From assembly GCA_019414245.1 (NCBI GenBank), contig DXMK01000006.1:1-64000 (forward strand): a stretch of DNA of 64,000 nucleotides. Reading direction: 5' to 3'. Under the pieces are notes generated by a model. It was not told where the DNA came from, made no database searches, and was given only the letters and a program-made list of their open reading frames with translations. This stretch comes from Collinsella sp. (GTDB lineage Bacteria; Actinomycetota; Coriobacteriia; Coriobacteriales; Coriobacteriaceae). Shown in pieces: positions 50,430 to 58,469 of the stretch. The position numbers and the translations under genes are program-made. Position 1 is the first letter of the stretch; each line of letters starts with the position of its first letter.

Positions 50430-51155
50430 TTAGCCGAGGCAAGTCCAGTTGACGGGGGTCGAGCCGTGCTGTTCAAGTAGCCGATTGGCTGCCGAGAAGG
50501 GGCGCGACCCCATAAAGGCGGGGAGTTCTGCCGTGGCACGGTTGGCCGAAAGCGGCGACGGGTGCGTGGAGGCCAGGCAGAACTTGCCGGTTGCCTTGCC
50601 CGCACCGGTTGCGACGAGCTTACCTTCGACCATCTGCTGGGCAAAGCGACCCCATGCCAAAAAGACTACCGGTTGGGGCAGCTGACAGCAGCGCTCGATA
50701 ACGTAGTCGGTGAGCGCGCTCCAGCCTAGTTTGGCGTGCGAATTGGCGGCATGCTCGCGCACGGTGAGCGTAGTGTTGAGGAGCAGGACGCCCTGTTGTG
50801 CCCATGGGGTTAGGTCTCCCGTGGCGGGAATGGGACAACCCAGATCGGCTTTGAGTTCCTTGTAAATGTTGCGCAGGCTCGGTGGCAACTTGGTTTGCGT
50901 CGCGGGGACCGAGAACGACAGCCCCATTGCCTGGTTGGGTCCGTGATAGGGGTCTTGACCCAAGATGACAACCTTGACCTGGTCGGCCGGCGTGTAGGCG
51001 AGGGCATTGAGGATGTCGTCTTGTGCTGGGTAGATAGTCTGCTCGGCACGCAAAAGGGCGATGCGCTCGAGCAGCTGGTTCGTAGTGTCACGTACCGGCT
51101 GCGGTGCATCGCCCAACCAAGTTGCTATGTTGCGGTCGCGGGTCGCGGCGTCCAT
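50430..51155 (-). CDS. ung: Uracil-DNA glycosylase, family 1
   Basis: A 241-residue base-excision repair enzyme. The water-activating motif GQDPYHGPNQAMGLSFSV (D68) and the DNA-intercalating HPSPLSA motif near residue 195 are intact; LLLNTTLTVREH supplies the uracil-binding asparagine. It removes uracil from DNA. GGAGCC precedes the ATG. A canonical member of normal length. Confidence 0.95.
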   Translation of the reverse strand: MDAATRDRNIATWLGDAPQPVRDTTNQLLERIALLRAEQTIYPAQDDILNALAYTPADQVKVVILGQDPYHGPNQAMGLSFSVPATQTKLPPSLRNIYKELKADLGCPIPATGDLTPWAQQGVLLLNTTLTVREHAANSHAKLGWSALTDYVIERCCQLPQPVVFLAWGRFAQQMVEGKLVATGAGKATGKFCLASTHPSPLSANRATAELPAFMGSRPFSAANRLLEQHGSTPVNWTCLG

Positions 51156-51243
51156 GGGGCTCCTTTACGTCAGATGCTCTGCTGGCATCTATTGTAAAGG
51201 CGCACCGGTTGCCTTTATGCCGCGGCTGTATGAAGAGTGGGGT

Positions 51244-52146
51244 CTACGAGACGTGCTCGGGCGCTCCTGCCATGCGAGCCTGTCCATGTGCGCGGAGGCG
51301 CGGAAGCTCGACGGTTGCTACCATGACGCCGGTGAGGATGAGGGCGGCGCCAAAGAAGGCGATGGGGCTCAGGACCTCGCCGACCAGGAAGAACGAAAAG
51401 ACGGCGGAGCAGACCGGCTCGAGCGAGAAGGCGAAACCGGTGGTCTCGGCGGGCACGTGGGGCTGCACGAGCGTCTGGGTGATAAAGCCGTAGGCAGAGC
51501 AGATGAGCGCGAGGGCAACGACGACCACGATCTCGCTGGGCGTACTGGGAAGTGCGAAACCGCCAAAGACGCATGCGGCAATGCCCGAGAACAGGCCGCC
51601 AAAGCCCAGCTGCCAAACGCCCAGGGACAGCGGATCGACTTCTTCGACAAAGCGCTTGGCCACGATAATGTGGCTGGCATAGATAAAGGCCGAGAGCAGC
51701 ATGATGATCGCGCCGGGATTCAGGCTGGTAAAGTCGGCGCCCGAGAGCAGCAGCATGCCGCAGGTGACGATAGCCGTGCCGATGAGCACCTTGCGCTCGG
51801 GGGCGCGGCGCAGCAGGGCGGCGTTGGCAAACGGCACGATCACGACCGTCAGGCTCTGCAAAAAGCCGGCAGTGGAGGCAGAAGTGAGGCTGGAGCCCAA
51901 GCACATGCAGGTGAGCTCGGTTGCCATAATGGCGCCGATGATAGCGGCACGAACCATAAGGTCGCGGTTGATGCGGAACGCGCGCTTGTGGAAGAGCAGC
52001 AGACAGGCCACAAAGGCGATGATGCAGCGCAACGCGACGATGCTCGTGGCGTTCATGCTGTCCATGCCGATCTTCATGAGGGGATACGAAAAGCCCCATG
52101 CGACGGGAACGGAAAATGAGAGCGCGATTGCTTTTTTGCGATCCAT
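51244..52146 (-). CDS. EamA/DMT-superfamily exporter
   Basis: A 300-residue drug/metabolite transporter with ten predicted helices in two EamA repeats (about 7-140 and 148-285); the second opens AIIMLLSAFIYASHIIVAKR. It is divergent from a LysR gene 158 bp away, the usual arrangement for LysR-controlled EamA exporters of amino acids or metabolites. AAAGGAG precedes the ATG. Confidence 0.88.
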   Translation of the reverse strand: MDRKKAIALSFSVPVAWGFSYPLMKIGMDSMNATSIVALRCIIAFVACLLLFHKRAFRINRDLMVRAAIIGAIMATELTCMCLGSSLTSASTAGFLQSLTVVIVPFANAALLRRAPERKVLIGTAIVTCGMLLLSGADFTSLNPGAIIMLLSAFIYASHIIVAKRFVEEVDPLSLGVWQLGFGGLFSGIAACVFGGFALPSTPSEIVVVVALALICSAYGFITQTLVQPHVPAETTGFAFSLEPVCSAVFSFFLVGEVLSPIAFFGAALILTGVMVATVELPRLRAHGQARMAGAPEHVS

Positions 52147-52304
52147 GGGACTCCTTTTGTTACAGAACGGTTTCGCACAAAGGATTCTGCTCTCAGATGT
52201 TGATGTAGTAAAGCGAATGTATCTTCAGTATGATTAAGAAACGCTAAAGTAGGCGCGAAAAGCGCTGGCAAAACGTTTTACGGCTGCATTGATGTGGAGG
52301 CACG

Positions 52305-53171
52305 ATGGCATCGCGGTATCAGATTGTTTGTATGGTGGTCGACCGCGGCAGCCTTAAAGGCGCGGCGGACGAGTTGGGCTATACGCAAAGCGCGGTGAGC
52401 CAGGCCGTCAAGGCGCTCGAGCGCGAGCTGGGCACCACGATTATCGAGCGCGGCAAGCAGGGCGTCTCGCTTACGCGCGACGGCAAACAGTATCTGCCGT
52501 ATCTGCGCCAGATCGTTACGGCCGAGGCCGAGCTTGAGGGCAAGCGCCAGGAGTTGCTGGGGCTTTCGTCGACCGACATTCGTATTGCGACGTTTACCAA
52601 CGTGAGTCGTACTGTGTTGCCGCGTGTGATCCGCGACTTTGGGGCCCTGCATCCGGGCGTGCGCTTTACCCTCAAGCAGGGCGATTACACGCGCAATGCC
52701 CAGTGGGTGCACGATGGCGTGGTCGACTTTTGCTTTACAGCGCGTGGATTTACCGAGGGGCTCGAGAAACGCGTGGTCTATCACGACGAGCTGGTGGCGC
52801 TGTTGCCAGCCGTCCATCCACTGGCGGCAAAGGAAAAGGTGACGCTTGCCGACCTGGCGTCCGAACCGTTTGTGCTGCTGGATGAGGGCGAGCAGAGCCT
52901 GGTGCTCGATGCATTTAGCGCGCACGGGCTATCGCCGCATGTGACGAGTGAGGTCACCGATGACTACACCATTATGGCGATGGTGGAGGAGGGGCTAGGC
53001 GTGAGCATGCTCTACCGTCGTACGGTCGAGGGTGTGCAGACCGATATTTGCGTGCGTCCTATCGTGCACGCTCCCTCGCGCGACGTTGTGGCAGCGTGGC
53101 GCAGCTGGGATACCATGCCGATCGCCACGAGGCGCTTTATCGACTATATGAGCTCGCATATCGTCAATTAA
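52305..53171 (+). CDS. LysR-family transcriptional regulator
   Basis: A 288-residue LysR protein: N-terminal winged helix (GSLKGAADELGYTQSAVSQA, residues 15-34; ALERELGTTIIERGKQGVSL) and a C-terminal substrate-binding effector domain. It lies divergent from the EamA exporter, whose control region contains AT-rich sequence near 52200-52260. Autorepression and ligand-dependent activation of the exporter are expected from the family but not shown. GGAGG precedes the ATG. Confidence 0.9.
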   Translation: MASRYQIVCMVVDRGSLKGAADELGYTQSAVSQAVKALERELGTTIIERGKQGVSLTRDGKQYLPYLRQIVTAEAELEGKRQELLGLSSTDIRIATFTNVSRTVLPRVIRDFGALHPGVRFTLKQGDYTRNAQWVHDGVVDFCFTARGFTEGLEKRVVYHDELVALLPAVHPLAAKEKVTLADLASEPFVLLDEGEQSLVLDAFSAHGLSPHVTSEVTDDYTIMAMVEEGLGVSMLYRRTVEGVQTDICVRPIVHAPSRDVVAAWRSWDTMPIATRRFIDYMSSHIVN

Positions 53172-53198
53172 TGACTGGCGTGGCGTTGAGTGTGGTGA

Positions 53199-54581
53199 TT
53201 AGCGGGCTGTCGCTTTGGCTTGCGTCAGACGGTAGGTGCGTGCCGGATGGCAGAGCAATACCGCCACGACCATAAAGAACGCCGTGGTGCCCAGGCTGAT
53301 GGGGTAGACTATCATGATGTTCGCAAAGGTGCGGAAGTGCGGAAACACGCAGAACACCCAATAGAAGCGGATGCCGCAGACACAGATCATGGTGATGAGG
53401 GCGGGCATGAGTGAAATGCCAAATCCGCGCAGGTAGCCGGACATGTTTTCGTAGAACATGCTAAAGGCGTATGCCGGGAAGATCGAGCACACGCGGATAT
53501 AGCCGATCGAGACAATATTGGGGTCGCTGTTGAACAGCGCCAGGATCTCGCGCCCCAGACCGACGATGATGACGATGGTGGTGAGCGCGACGATGCCGCC
53601 TTCGACCAGGCAGACCTTGAGCGTCTTGGTGCAACGGTCGATCTGGCGGGCACCGTGGTTTTGTCCCACAAAGGTGGTGCACGCCTGGCTAAAGCTGTTG
53701 AGCAGGTTGTAACACACGTACTCCAGGCTCATGGCGGCGCTCGATGCGGCCATGACCTCGGTGCCCAGACTGTTGATGGCAGACTGGATGATGATGTTGG
53801 CGACGGCAAAGACGGCGCTTTGGATGCCGGCGGGCAGGCCAATCTTAACGATGCGCTTGAGAGCGACGGGGTCTAAGCCTAAGTCGCGTGGGGTGACGCG
53901 GACGACGGAGTCGGTCTTGAGCAGACGGACAAAGAGCGTCCCGGCACTGACGGTGTAAGCGATGGCGGTGGCGATGGCGACACCCGCGACGCCCCAGTGG
54001 AGCACGGGGACAAAGATGAGGTCCAGGCCAATGTTGAGGACGGTGGACACGGCAAGCGCCTGAAGCGGCATGCGGGTGATGCCGACGGAGCGGAAGATTG
54101 CGGCCTCAAAGTTGTAGAGCAAGATCGAGGGCATGCTGAGCAAAAAGACGCGCAGGTAGAGCGATGCGAGCGGCATGGTTTCGGCAGGGACATTGAGCGC
54201 GGCGAGCATGGGCTCGGCAAAGATCTCGCCCAGGGCGATGACGACAAAGCCCACGAGCGCCATTAAAATCGAGGTATGGACGGCGCGTTTGACCATGTTC
54301 TGATCGTTGCGGCCGATAGCGTTGGCAATGACCACGTTGGAGCCAAGCGACATGCCGATAAACAGGTTGAGCATAAGACTGGTAAGCGGAACATTGGAGC
54401 CGACCGCCGCCATGGCGAGGGTTCCCTGGTCGCCTGAGAAGTTACCGATGATGACCGTGGCGATGAGGTTCGATAGCTGCTCCAAGATGCTCGTGGCGGC
54501 CACGGGGAAGGCGAACAGGGGAATATTGCGCCACAGTGAGCCGGTGGTCATGTCAATGTGCTTGGACGCGGTATCAGTCAT
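53199..54581 (-). CDS. MATE-family efflux transporter
   Basis: A 460-residue multidrug/toxin extrusion protein with twelve predicted helices in two homologous halves (IPLFAFPVAATSILEQLSN in helix 1; IVKIGLPAGIQSAVFAVANI in the second half). It probably exchanges a drug or metabolite for sodium or protons. The reading frame is intact from a good ATG. Its 3' side faces the LysR gene convergently; its 5' flank contains a large repeat. Confidence 0.88.
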   Translation of the reverse strand: MTDTASKHIDMTTGSLWRNIPLFAFPVAATSILEQLSNLIATVIIGNFSGDQGTLAMAAVGSNVPLTSLMLNLFIGMSLGSNVVIANAIGRNDQNMVKRAVHTSILMALVGFVVIALGEIFAEPMLAALNVPAETMPLASLYLRVFLLSMPSILLYNFEAAIFRSVGITRMPLQALAVSTVLNIGLDLIFVPVLHWGVAGVAIATAIAYTVSAGTLFVRLLKTDSVVRVTPRDLGLDPVALKRIVKIGLPAGIQSAVFAVANIIIQSAINSLGTEVMAASSAAMSLEYVCYNLLNSFSQACTTFVGQNHGARQIDRCTKTLKVCLVEGGIVALTTIVIIVGLGREILALFNSDPNIVSIGYIRVCSIFPAYAFSMFYENMSGYLRGFGISLMPALITMICVCGIRFYWVFCVFPHFRTFANIMIVYPISLGTTAFFMVVAVLLCHPARTYRLTQAKATAR

Positions 54582-54645
54582 GCGCTCTCAATCTCTAATA
54601 TGCTCTTTCGTGCTTATTTGCGCAGATGATGATACTCCTAATCGA

Positions 54646-54756
54646 CTAGTCATTGGGTGTTCCTATCGGCACTTAGGGACGTTCCTTTTCTGTCGGCAGC
54701 TGGGGACACTCCTTATCTCTTCTAACTAGTCATTCAAGAACGTCCCCAATGACTAG
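54646..54756. repeat. Intergenic palindromic element with CTAGTCATTGGG ends
   Basis: The ends CTAGTCATTGGG (54646-54657) and CCCAATGACTAG (54745-54756) are perfect 12-bp inverted copies. Inside are GGGACGTTCC, GGGGACACTCC and GAACGTCCCC, which pair partly. Resembles a second class of intergenic repeat sharing GGGAC cores with the others. Confidence 0.65.
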
Positions 54757-54812
54757 GTGGGGAAGGCGTGCGACAATGGTGGGCGTTGTGTTGTTCGCGC
54801 TAAGGAGTTGCC

Positions 54813-55628
54813 ATGTTGTTGTGTTCCGTTTGCCATGAACCGTTGGTGGACGATGAGCGTGGGGCCGCATGCGCGGGCGGACACCGGTTTGACCGTGCGC
54901 GCGAGGGTTATCTATATCTACTGCGCTCGTCCAAGAGCGGCGACTCCATGGGCGATCCCAAGTCGCAGGCGCGCAGCCGTCGTGACTTTTTGAACCGTGG
55001 ATACTACGCGCCGTTGCGCGATGCGATGGTCGAGCTGGTGCGCAAGCAGGTGTCTGGGCGCGCCACGTCTGCGAACGGCCCCATGACGCTGCTCGATATT
55101 TGCTGTGGCGAGGGCTATTACACCAGTGCCATGGGCGCGGTGCCGGGCGTAGATGCTTACGGTTTTGACCTGGGCAAGGAGATGGTGCGCCTGGCCGCCA
55201 AGCGCCGCGATGCGACCTACTTCGTGGCCAACATGAAGGACATCCCCGTGGCCGATGGCGCCTTCGATATGGTGACCGAGCTCTTTGCCCCCTTTAACGA
55301 GCGCGAGTTTGCCCGCGTGCTGGCGCCGGAGGGTTCGCTCTACACCGTGGTGCCGGGTGCTCGTCACCTCTTTGGGCTCAAGGAGGTACTCTACGACACG
55401 CCGTACCTTAACGATGAGAAGCTGCCGAAGACCACCGAGCTCGAGTTGGTCGGAACGCAGCGGGTGTCTGCGAATATTACGCTTCAGACCCAGGCGGACA
55501 TCGAGGCGGTGTTCCAGATGACGCCGTACTACTACCGCACGCGCCCCGCCGACAAAGAGCGCCTGGCAAATTTGGATACCCTTCAGACCGACATCGACTT
55601 CATCATCGCCGAGTACCGCCACAGCTAA
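54813..55628 (+). CDS. RlmA-like 23S rRNA (guanine-N1)-methyltransferase
   Basis: A 271-residue enzyme with an N-terminal zinc finger (C4, C7, C20, H24: CSVC...CAGGH) and a class I methyltransferase domain (LLDICCGEGYYTSAMG motif I; NMKDIPVADGAFDMV). The layout is that of RlmA proteins, which methylate G745 or G748 of 23S rRNA; the G748 members confer tylosin tolerance. Which position is modified cannot be told. The RBS is AAGGAG. Confidence 0.88.
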   Translation: MLLCSVCHEPLVDDERGAACAGGHRFDRAREGYLYLLRSSKSGDSMGDPKSQARSRRDFLNRGYYAPLRDAMVELVRKQVSGRATSANGPMTLLDICCGEGYYTSAMGAVPGVDAYGFDLGKEMVRLAAKRRDATYFVANMKDIPVADGAFDMVTELFAPFNEREFARVLAPEGSLYTVVPGARHLFGLKEVLYDTPYLNDEKLPKTTELELVGTQRVSANITLQTQADIEAVFQMTPYYYRTRPADKERLANLDTLQTDIDFIIAEYRHS

Positions 55629-55666
55629 CAACCTGCCAAAAAGGGACAGGTTTATTTTGGTAGGTT
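55629..55666. repeat. AACCTGCCAAAA inverted repeat
   Basis: AACCTGCCAAAA and TTTTGGTAGGTT are near-perfect inverted copies around AGGGACAGGTTTA. Another GGGACAG-core hairpin, beginning right after the RlmA-like stop codon. Confidence 0.65.
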
Positions 55667-55683
55667 TTATCTGGGCAAACGTA

Positions 55684-55721
55684 AAGGGCCGACCGCGGAG
55701 ATGCGCGATCGGCCCTTTTTA
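55684..55721 (+). terminator. Intrinsic terminator after the RlmA-like gene
   Basis: AAGGGCCGA pairs with TCGGCCCTT and runs into TTTTT. Confidence 0.8.
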
Positions 55722-55756
55722 GTTGCTTGGCTGCAGAGGTTATGAGAAGCGAGCGC

Positions 55757-56158
55757 TTATAGGCGGTCCTTGTTCTCGGCCTTAACGGCGTGTGCCTGCT
55801 GAACAAAGAACAGGTCGTACACCACGATGACAAAGGCGCCAAAGTTGATGGCGTCGCCGCCAAACGCGGGAAGCGTGAGCACCGCTTGGGCAAGCGTGGC
55901 GACCGCGGCAACAATACCGAGCTTAAACGCGCCGTCCACCTGCGAAGGCTTGTTGGCGCCCTTGATACCGGCGACGCCTGCGGCAAGGTCGACGAGACCC
56001 TTGGCGATAAGCACGACCGCTGCGAGCGTGGCGTACGAACCGTACGTGGAATCGAGACCGCCCGTGGCGATACCGACGCCGGCGGTGACGAGGCTGGCGA
56101 TGCCCAAAACAAAGTAGATGAGAGCAAGGATTTTGAGAGTCTTGCGAGTGAAGCTCAT
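55757..56158 (-). CDS. Small four-helix membrane protein, unknown function
   Basis: A 133-residue integral membrane protein: four hydrophobic stretches (ILALIYFVLGIASLVTAGVG, YATLAAVVLIAKGLVDLAAG, FKLGIVAAVATLAQAVLTL, AINFGAFVIVVYDLFFVQQA) with a very short cytoplasmic tail. AAAGGA lies 9 nt upstream of the ATG. I recognise no family; similar four-helix proteins are common and uncharacterised in Coriobacteria. The longer frame to 56227 is not needed. Confidence 0.65.
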   Translation of the reverse strand: MSFTRKTLKILALIYFVLGIASLVTAGVGIATGGLDSTYGSYATLAAVVLIAKGLVDLAAGVAGIKGANKPSQVDGAFKLGIVAAVATLAQAVLTLPAFGGDAINFGAFVIVVYDLFFVQQAHAVKAENKDRL

Positions 56159-56385
56159 GGCTGGTCCTTTCGATACGAGTACGCCAACTTGGCGCACCCA
56201 ATGTACTGCACATATGGTGAAGCACATTGTAGTTCAACGCGGCGATGCATGCGTTTGAAAGCGTCTCTTGCCCGCACGGTCCAACCTTTCAAAAAAGAAA
56301 GCTGGGCGTAAGTCAAATCGATGGCAGCGTATGCGCGGCGCTGCGATGATGGGTCCATGGTAAGAGCTGGTCTCAAGGAGGAGCC

Positions 56386-56529
56386 ATGATGTACGGAGCA
56401 GGGCAAGTGCGTGAACCGCGGTCGTTGGGAAGGCGCATAAGTGATTCTGCGATCGCTGCCGTGTGCACGGGATTGATGGCGGTGCTTTGCATTGGGATGC
56501 TGTGGGCCATGTCGCATGTGGGACAATAG
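56386..56529 (+). CDS. Small membrane protein (47 aa)
   Basis: AAGGAGGA stands 5 nt upstream of an ATG-ATG pair, opening a 47-codon frame: a basic N-terminus (EPRSLGRRI) and one transmembrane helix (SAIAAVCTGLMAVLCIGMLW) with a short tail. The strong ribosome-binding site and the single clean helix argue for a real small protein. It precedes rsmJ by 63 bp on the same strand. Function unknown. Confidence 0.55.
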   Translation: MMYGAGQVREPRSLGRRISDSAIAAVCTGLMAVLCIGMLWAMSHVGQ

Positions 56530-56592
56530 CGGACGGTTGGGTGCCGACATGAACGGCGCTCACGTATTCGTTTTGCTTGTTAAGGAGTGTCC

Positions 56593-57297
56593 ATGGGTGT
56601 CGTCGATCCCTTTTCTGTTGCTCGGGCCGCGGGGCTTGAGCTGACCGGGAAGCCCGAGGGCCTCACGCTCACCGACGGCACGATGGAGCTGCGTGCCGAT
56701 TTTGGCCGCATGCTTCCGCGGCTCAAGCGGGGCCGTCTGCAGCAAGAGCTGCTGGTAAAGGCCGCGCGCACAAAAGGCATCGAGAGCCCATGGGCGATTG
56801 ACGCCACGGCAGGCTTTGGCGAGGATTCGCTGCTGCTGGCTGCCGCGGGCTTTTCCGTCGATCTATATGAACAGGATTGCGTGATCGCGGCGCTCCTCAA
56901 GGATGCCTTGGATCGCGCGGCAGATGATCCGGCGCTTGCGACAGCTGTGGCGCGCATGCGCTTACATGCCGGCGAGGACAGCATTGCCGGCCTTCACCAT
57001 GTAACTGAGCTAATCGAGCAGGGCGAGCTCGCGACTCCCGACGTGGTATATCTGGACCCCATGTTTCCCGAACGCACCAAGAGCGCGGCGGTCAAAAAGA
57101 AGTTCCAACTCTTGCATCATCTGGAACAGCCGTGCGCCGATGAGGAGACGCTGGTTGAAGCTGCGCTTGCGGTGCGCCCGCGCAAGGTCGTTATCAAGCG
57201 ACCGGTGAAGGGGCCACTGCTTGCCGGCGTTAAGCCGAGCTATCAACTTGCGGGCAAGGCCGTTCGCTACGACGTTTTGGTACCGCCGCGTCCATAG
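56593..57297 (+). CDS. rsmJ: 16S rRNA (guanine1516-N2)-methyltransferase RsmJ-like
   Basis: A 234-residue SAM-dependent methyltransferase of the RsmJ/YhiQ family: an N-terminal RADFGRMLPRLKRGR segment, motif I (AIDATAGFGEDSLLLAAAG) and YLDPMFPERTKSAAVKKK, the characteristic catalytic DPMFP motif. It methylates 16S rRNA in the small subunit. The start at 56593 follows AAGGAG; a GTG two codons earlier is possible. No neighbour relation is evident. Confidence 0.85.
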   Translation: MGVVDPFSVARAAGLELTGKPEGLTLTDGTMELRADFGRMLPRLKRGRLQQELLVKAARTKGIESPWAIDATAGFGEDSLLLAAAGFSVDLYEQDCVIAALLKDALDRAADDPALATAVARMRLHAGEDSIAGLHHVTELIEQGELATPDVVYLDPMFPERTKSAAVKKKFQLLHHLEQPCADEETLVEAALAVRPRKVVIKRPVKGPLLAGVKPSYQLAGKAVRYDVLVPPRP

Positions 57298-57345
57298 CTT
57301 GCGTGCGACGGTTGGCGCTCCGTCAGTGCCGTGCCGATGCGGTGC

Positions 57346-57648
57346 CTATTTCCAAGGGTGCGATGTCAGGTGCCAGCCGCCGCAGTATTCGCATTTGTAG
57401 CAGGCCAAACCGCGCCGCCCGCGGCTTTCGCAGTCGGCCATAACTGCCTCGGCCTCGACGCGCGTGTCGTAACGGTTTTTGCGCTCGCACGATTTGTAGC
57501 GCCAGGCCTCATTGCGCTCGGCGTCCAGGGCGTCGCGGCGCTCGTCCTCGCGTGCAAACAGGTCGCTCATATCGCCGCCGGTGGCAGTGCTCAAAAACTC
57601 GCTTTTTGCTTTTGACCAGGCGGCTCGCTTTTTGCTCCCCATCTGCAT
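57346..57648 (-). CDS. Small basic protein with C-terminal zinc ribbon
   Basis: A 100-residue, strongly charged protein ending in a C-x2-C-x4-H type motif (CYKCEYCGGWHLTSHP) preceded by an ERKNRYDTRVEAEAVMA helix. The ending is a recurrent zinc-ribbon-like tail of uncharacterised small proteins and some phage proteins. The ATG at 57648 was chosen because GAGGGG is nearby; a TTG at 57663 is an alternative. A palindrome lies between this gene and the divergent acetyltransferase. Confidence 0.6.
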   Translation of the reverse strand: MQMGSKKRAAWSKAKSEFLSTATGGDMSDLFAREDERRDALDAERNEAWRYKSCERKNRYDTRVEAEAVMADCESRGRRGLACYKCEYCGGWHLTSHPWK

Positions 57649-57666
57649 CGCGCCCCTCTCCAAACG

Positions 57667-57698
57667 TTGGTATCATTGCTCAATCAAAGTGATACCAA
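57667..57698. promoter_or_regulatory. Operator-like inverted repeat TTGGTATCA / TGATACCAA
   Basis: A perfect 9-bp inverted repeat (57667-57675 / 57690-57698) with a 14-bp spacer in the 71-bp gap between divergent genes. It is suited to a regulator controlling both promoters. The half-site partly resembles the TTGGTATAA units near 60500. Confidence 0.5.
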
Positions 57699-57719
57699 TA
57701 AACGTGAGGTCGCCGCGTG

Positions 57720-58208
57720 ATGATCAGAAAAACCCTCGATACCGACATTCCCGCTGTCATGGCTATCTATGACGCGGCCCGCGCCTTTATGCGCGCGCAT
57801 GGCAACGCCACACAGTGGCCCGAGGGCACGCCTTCTGCCGAGCAACTGGCTGCCGATATCGCCGCCGATGGCAGCTATGTGTGCGAAGTCGATGGCCGCG
57901 TGGTGGCGACGTTTGCCTTTTTGCCGGGCCCGGACGAGTGCTATGACGTAATTGAGGATGGTCAATGGCGCAGCGACACTCCGTACGCCGTGCTGCACCG
58001 TGTGGCGTCCGATGGCACCGTGCACGGTATCGCGGCTGCGATGTTTGCCTTTGCCAAGGAGCGTGCCGATCACCTGCGCATCGACACGCATCAGGACAAC
58101 CTGCCCATGCAGGGCGCGAGTATTAAGGCGGGGTTCGAGCGTGCCGGCGTCGTGTATGTGTCGGACGGCACGCCGCGTGTTGCGTTCGACTGGCTGCGTG
58201 AGGCGTAA
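57720..58208 (+). CDS. GNAT-family N-acetyltransferase
   Basis: A 162-residue acetyltransferase with GNAT topology (MIRKTLDTDIPAVMAIYDAA; VCEVDGRVVATFAF; the acetyl-CoA binding region near HRVASDGTVHGIAAAM; HQDNLPMQGASIKAGF). Substrate unknown; many such members acetylate amino groups on small molecules. I chose the ATG at 57720; a GTG one codon earlier is equally possible. Confidence 0.82.
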   Translation: MIRKTLDTDIPAVMAIYDAARAFMRAHGNATQWPEGTPSAEQLAADIAADGSYVCEVDGRVVATFAFLPGPDECYDVIEDGQWRSDTPYAVLHRVASDGTVHGIAAAMFAFAKERADHLRIDTHQDNLPMQGASIKAGFERAGVVYVSDGTPRVAFDWLREA

Positions 58209-58237
58209 GAGTAGGGGCACGTGTCAACAATTCGCAC

Positions 58238-58273
58238 GAACGAAAATGGTCCTGGGTGGGGCCATTTTCGTTC
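58238..58273. repeat. Inverted repeat GAACGAAAATGG downstream of the GNAT gene
   Basis: GAACGAAAATGG (58238-58249) pairs with CCATTTTCGTTC (58262-58273). It ends in TTTTCGTTC, too short a T run for a strong terminator, but it may end the transcript. Confidence 0.6.
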
Positions 58274-58469
58274 GCTGCGCTGATTTGCAAGCCGGCTTTC
58301 GCAAGGCGCGAACCTACGAAAATCGCCGCGCGGCAACGCAGGGCGATGAGCTTGGTCGGGGGATAGGGCCCGCTTCGCCCGCCGGCTCGTAAATTGTATC
58401 ATCCAGTGTGGAACGAGGACGCCCGTTGCCGCGTGCGATGGGCTTGTAGCTTGTAATAAGAGGAGAGCC

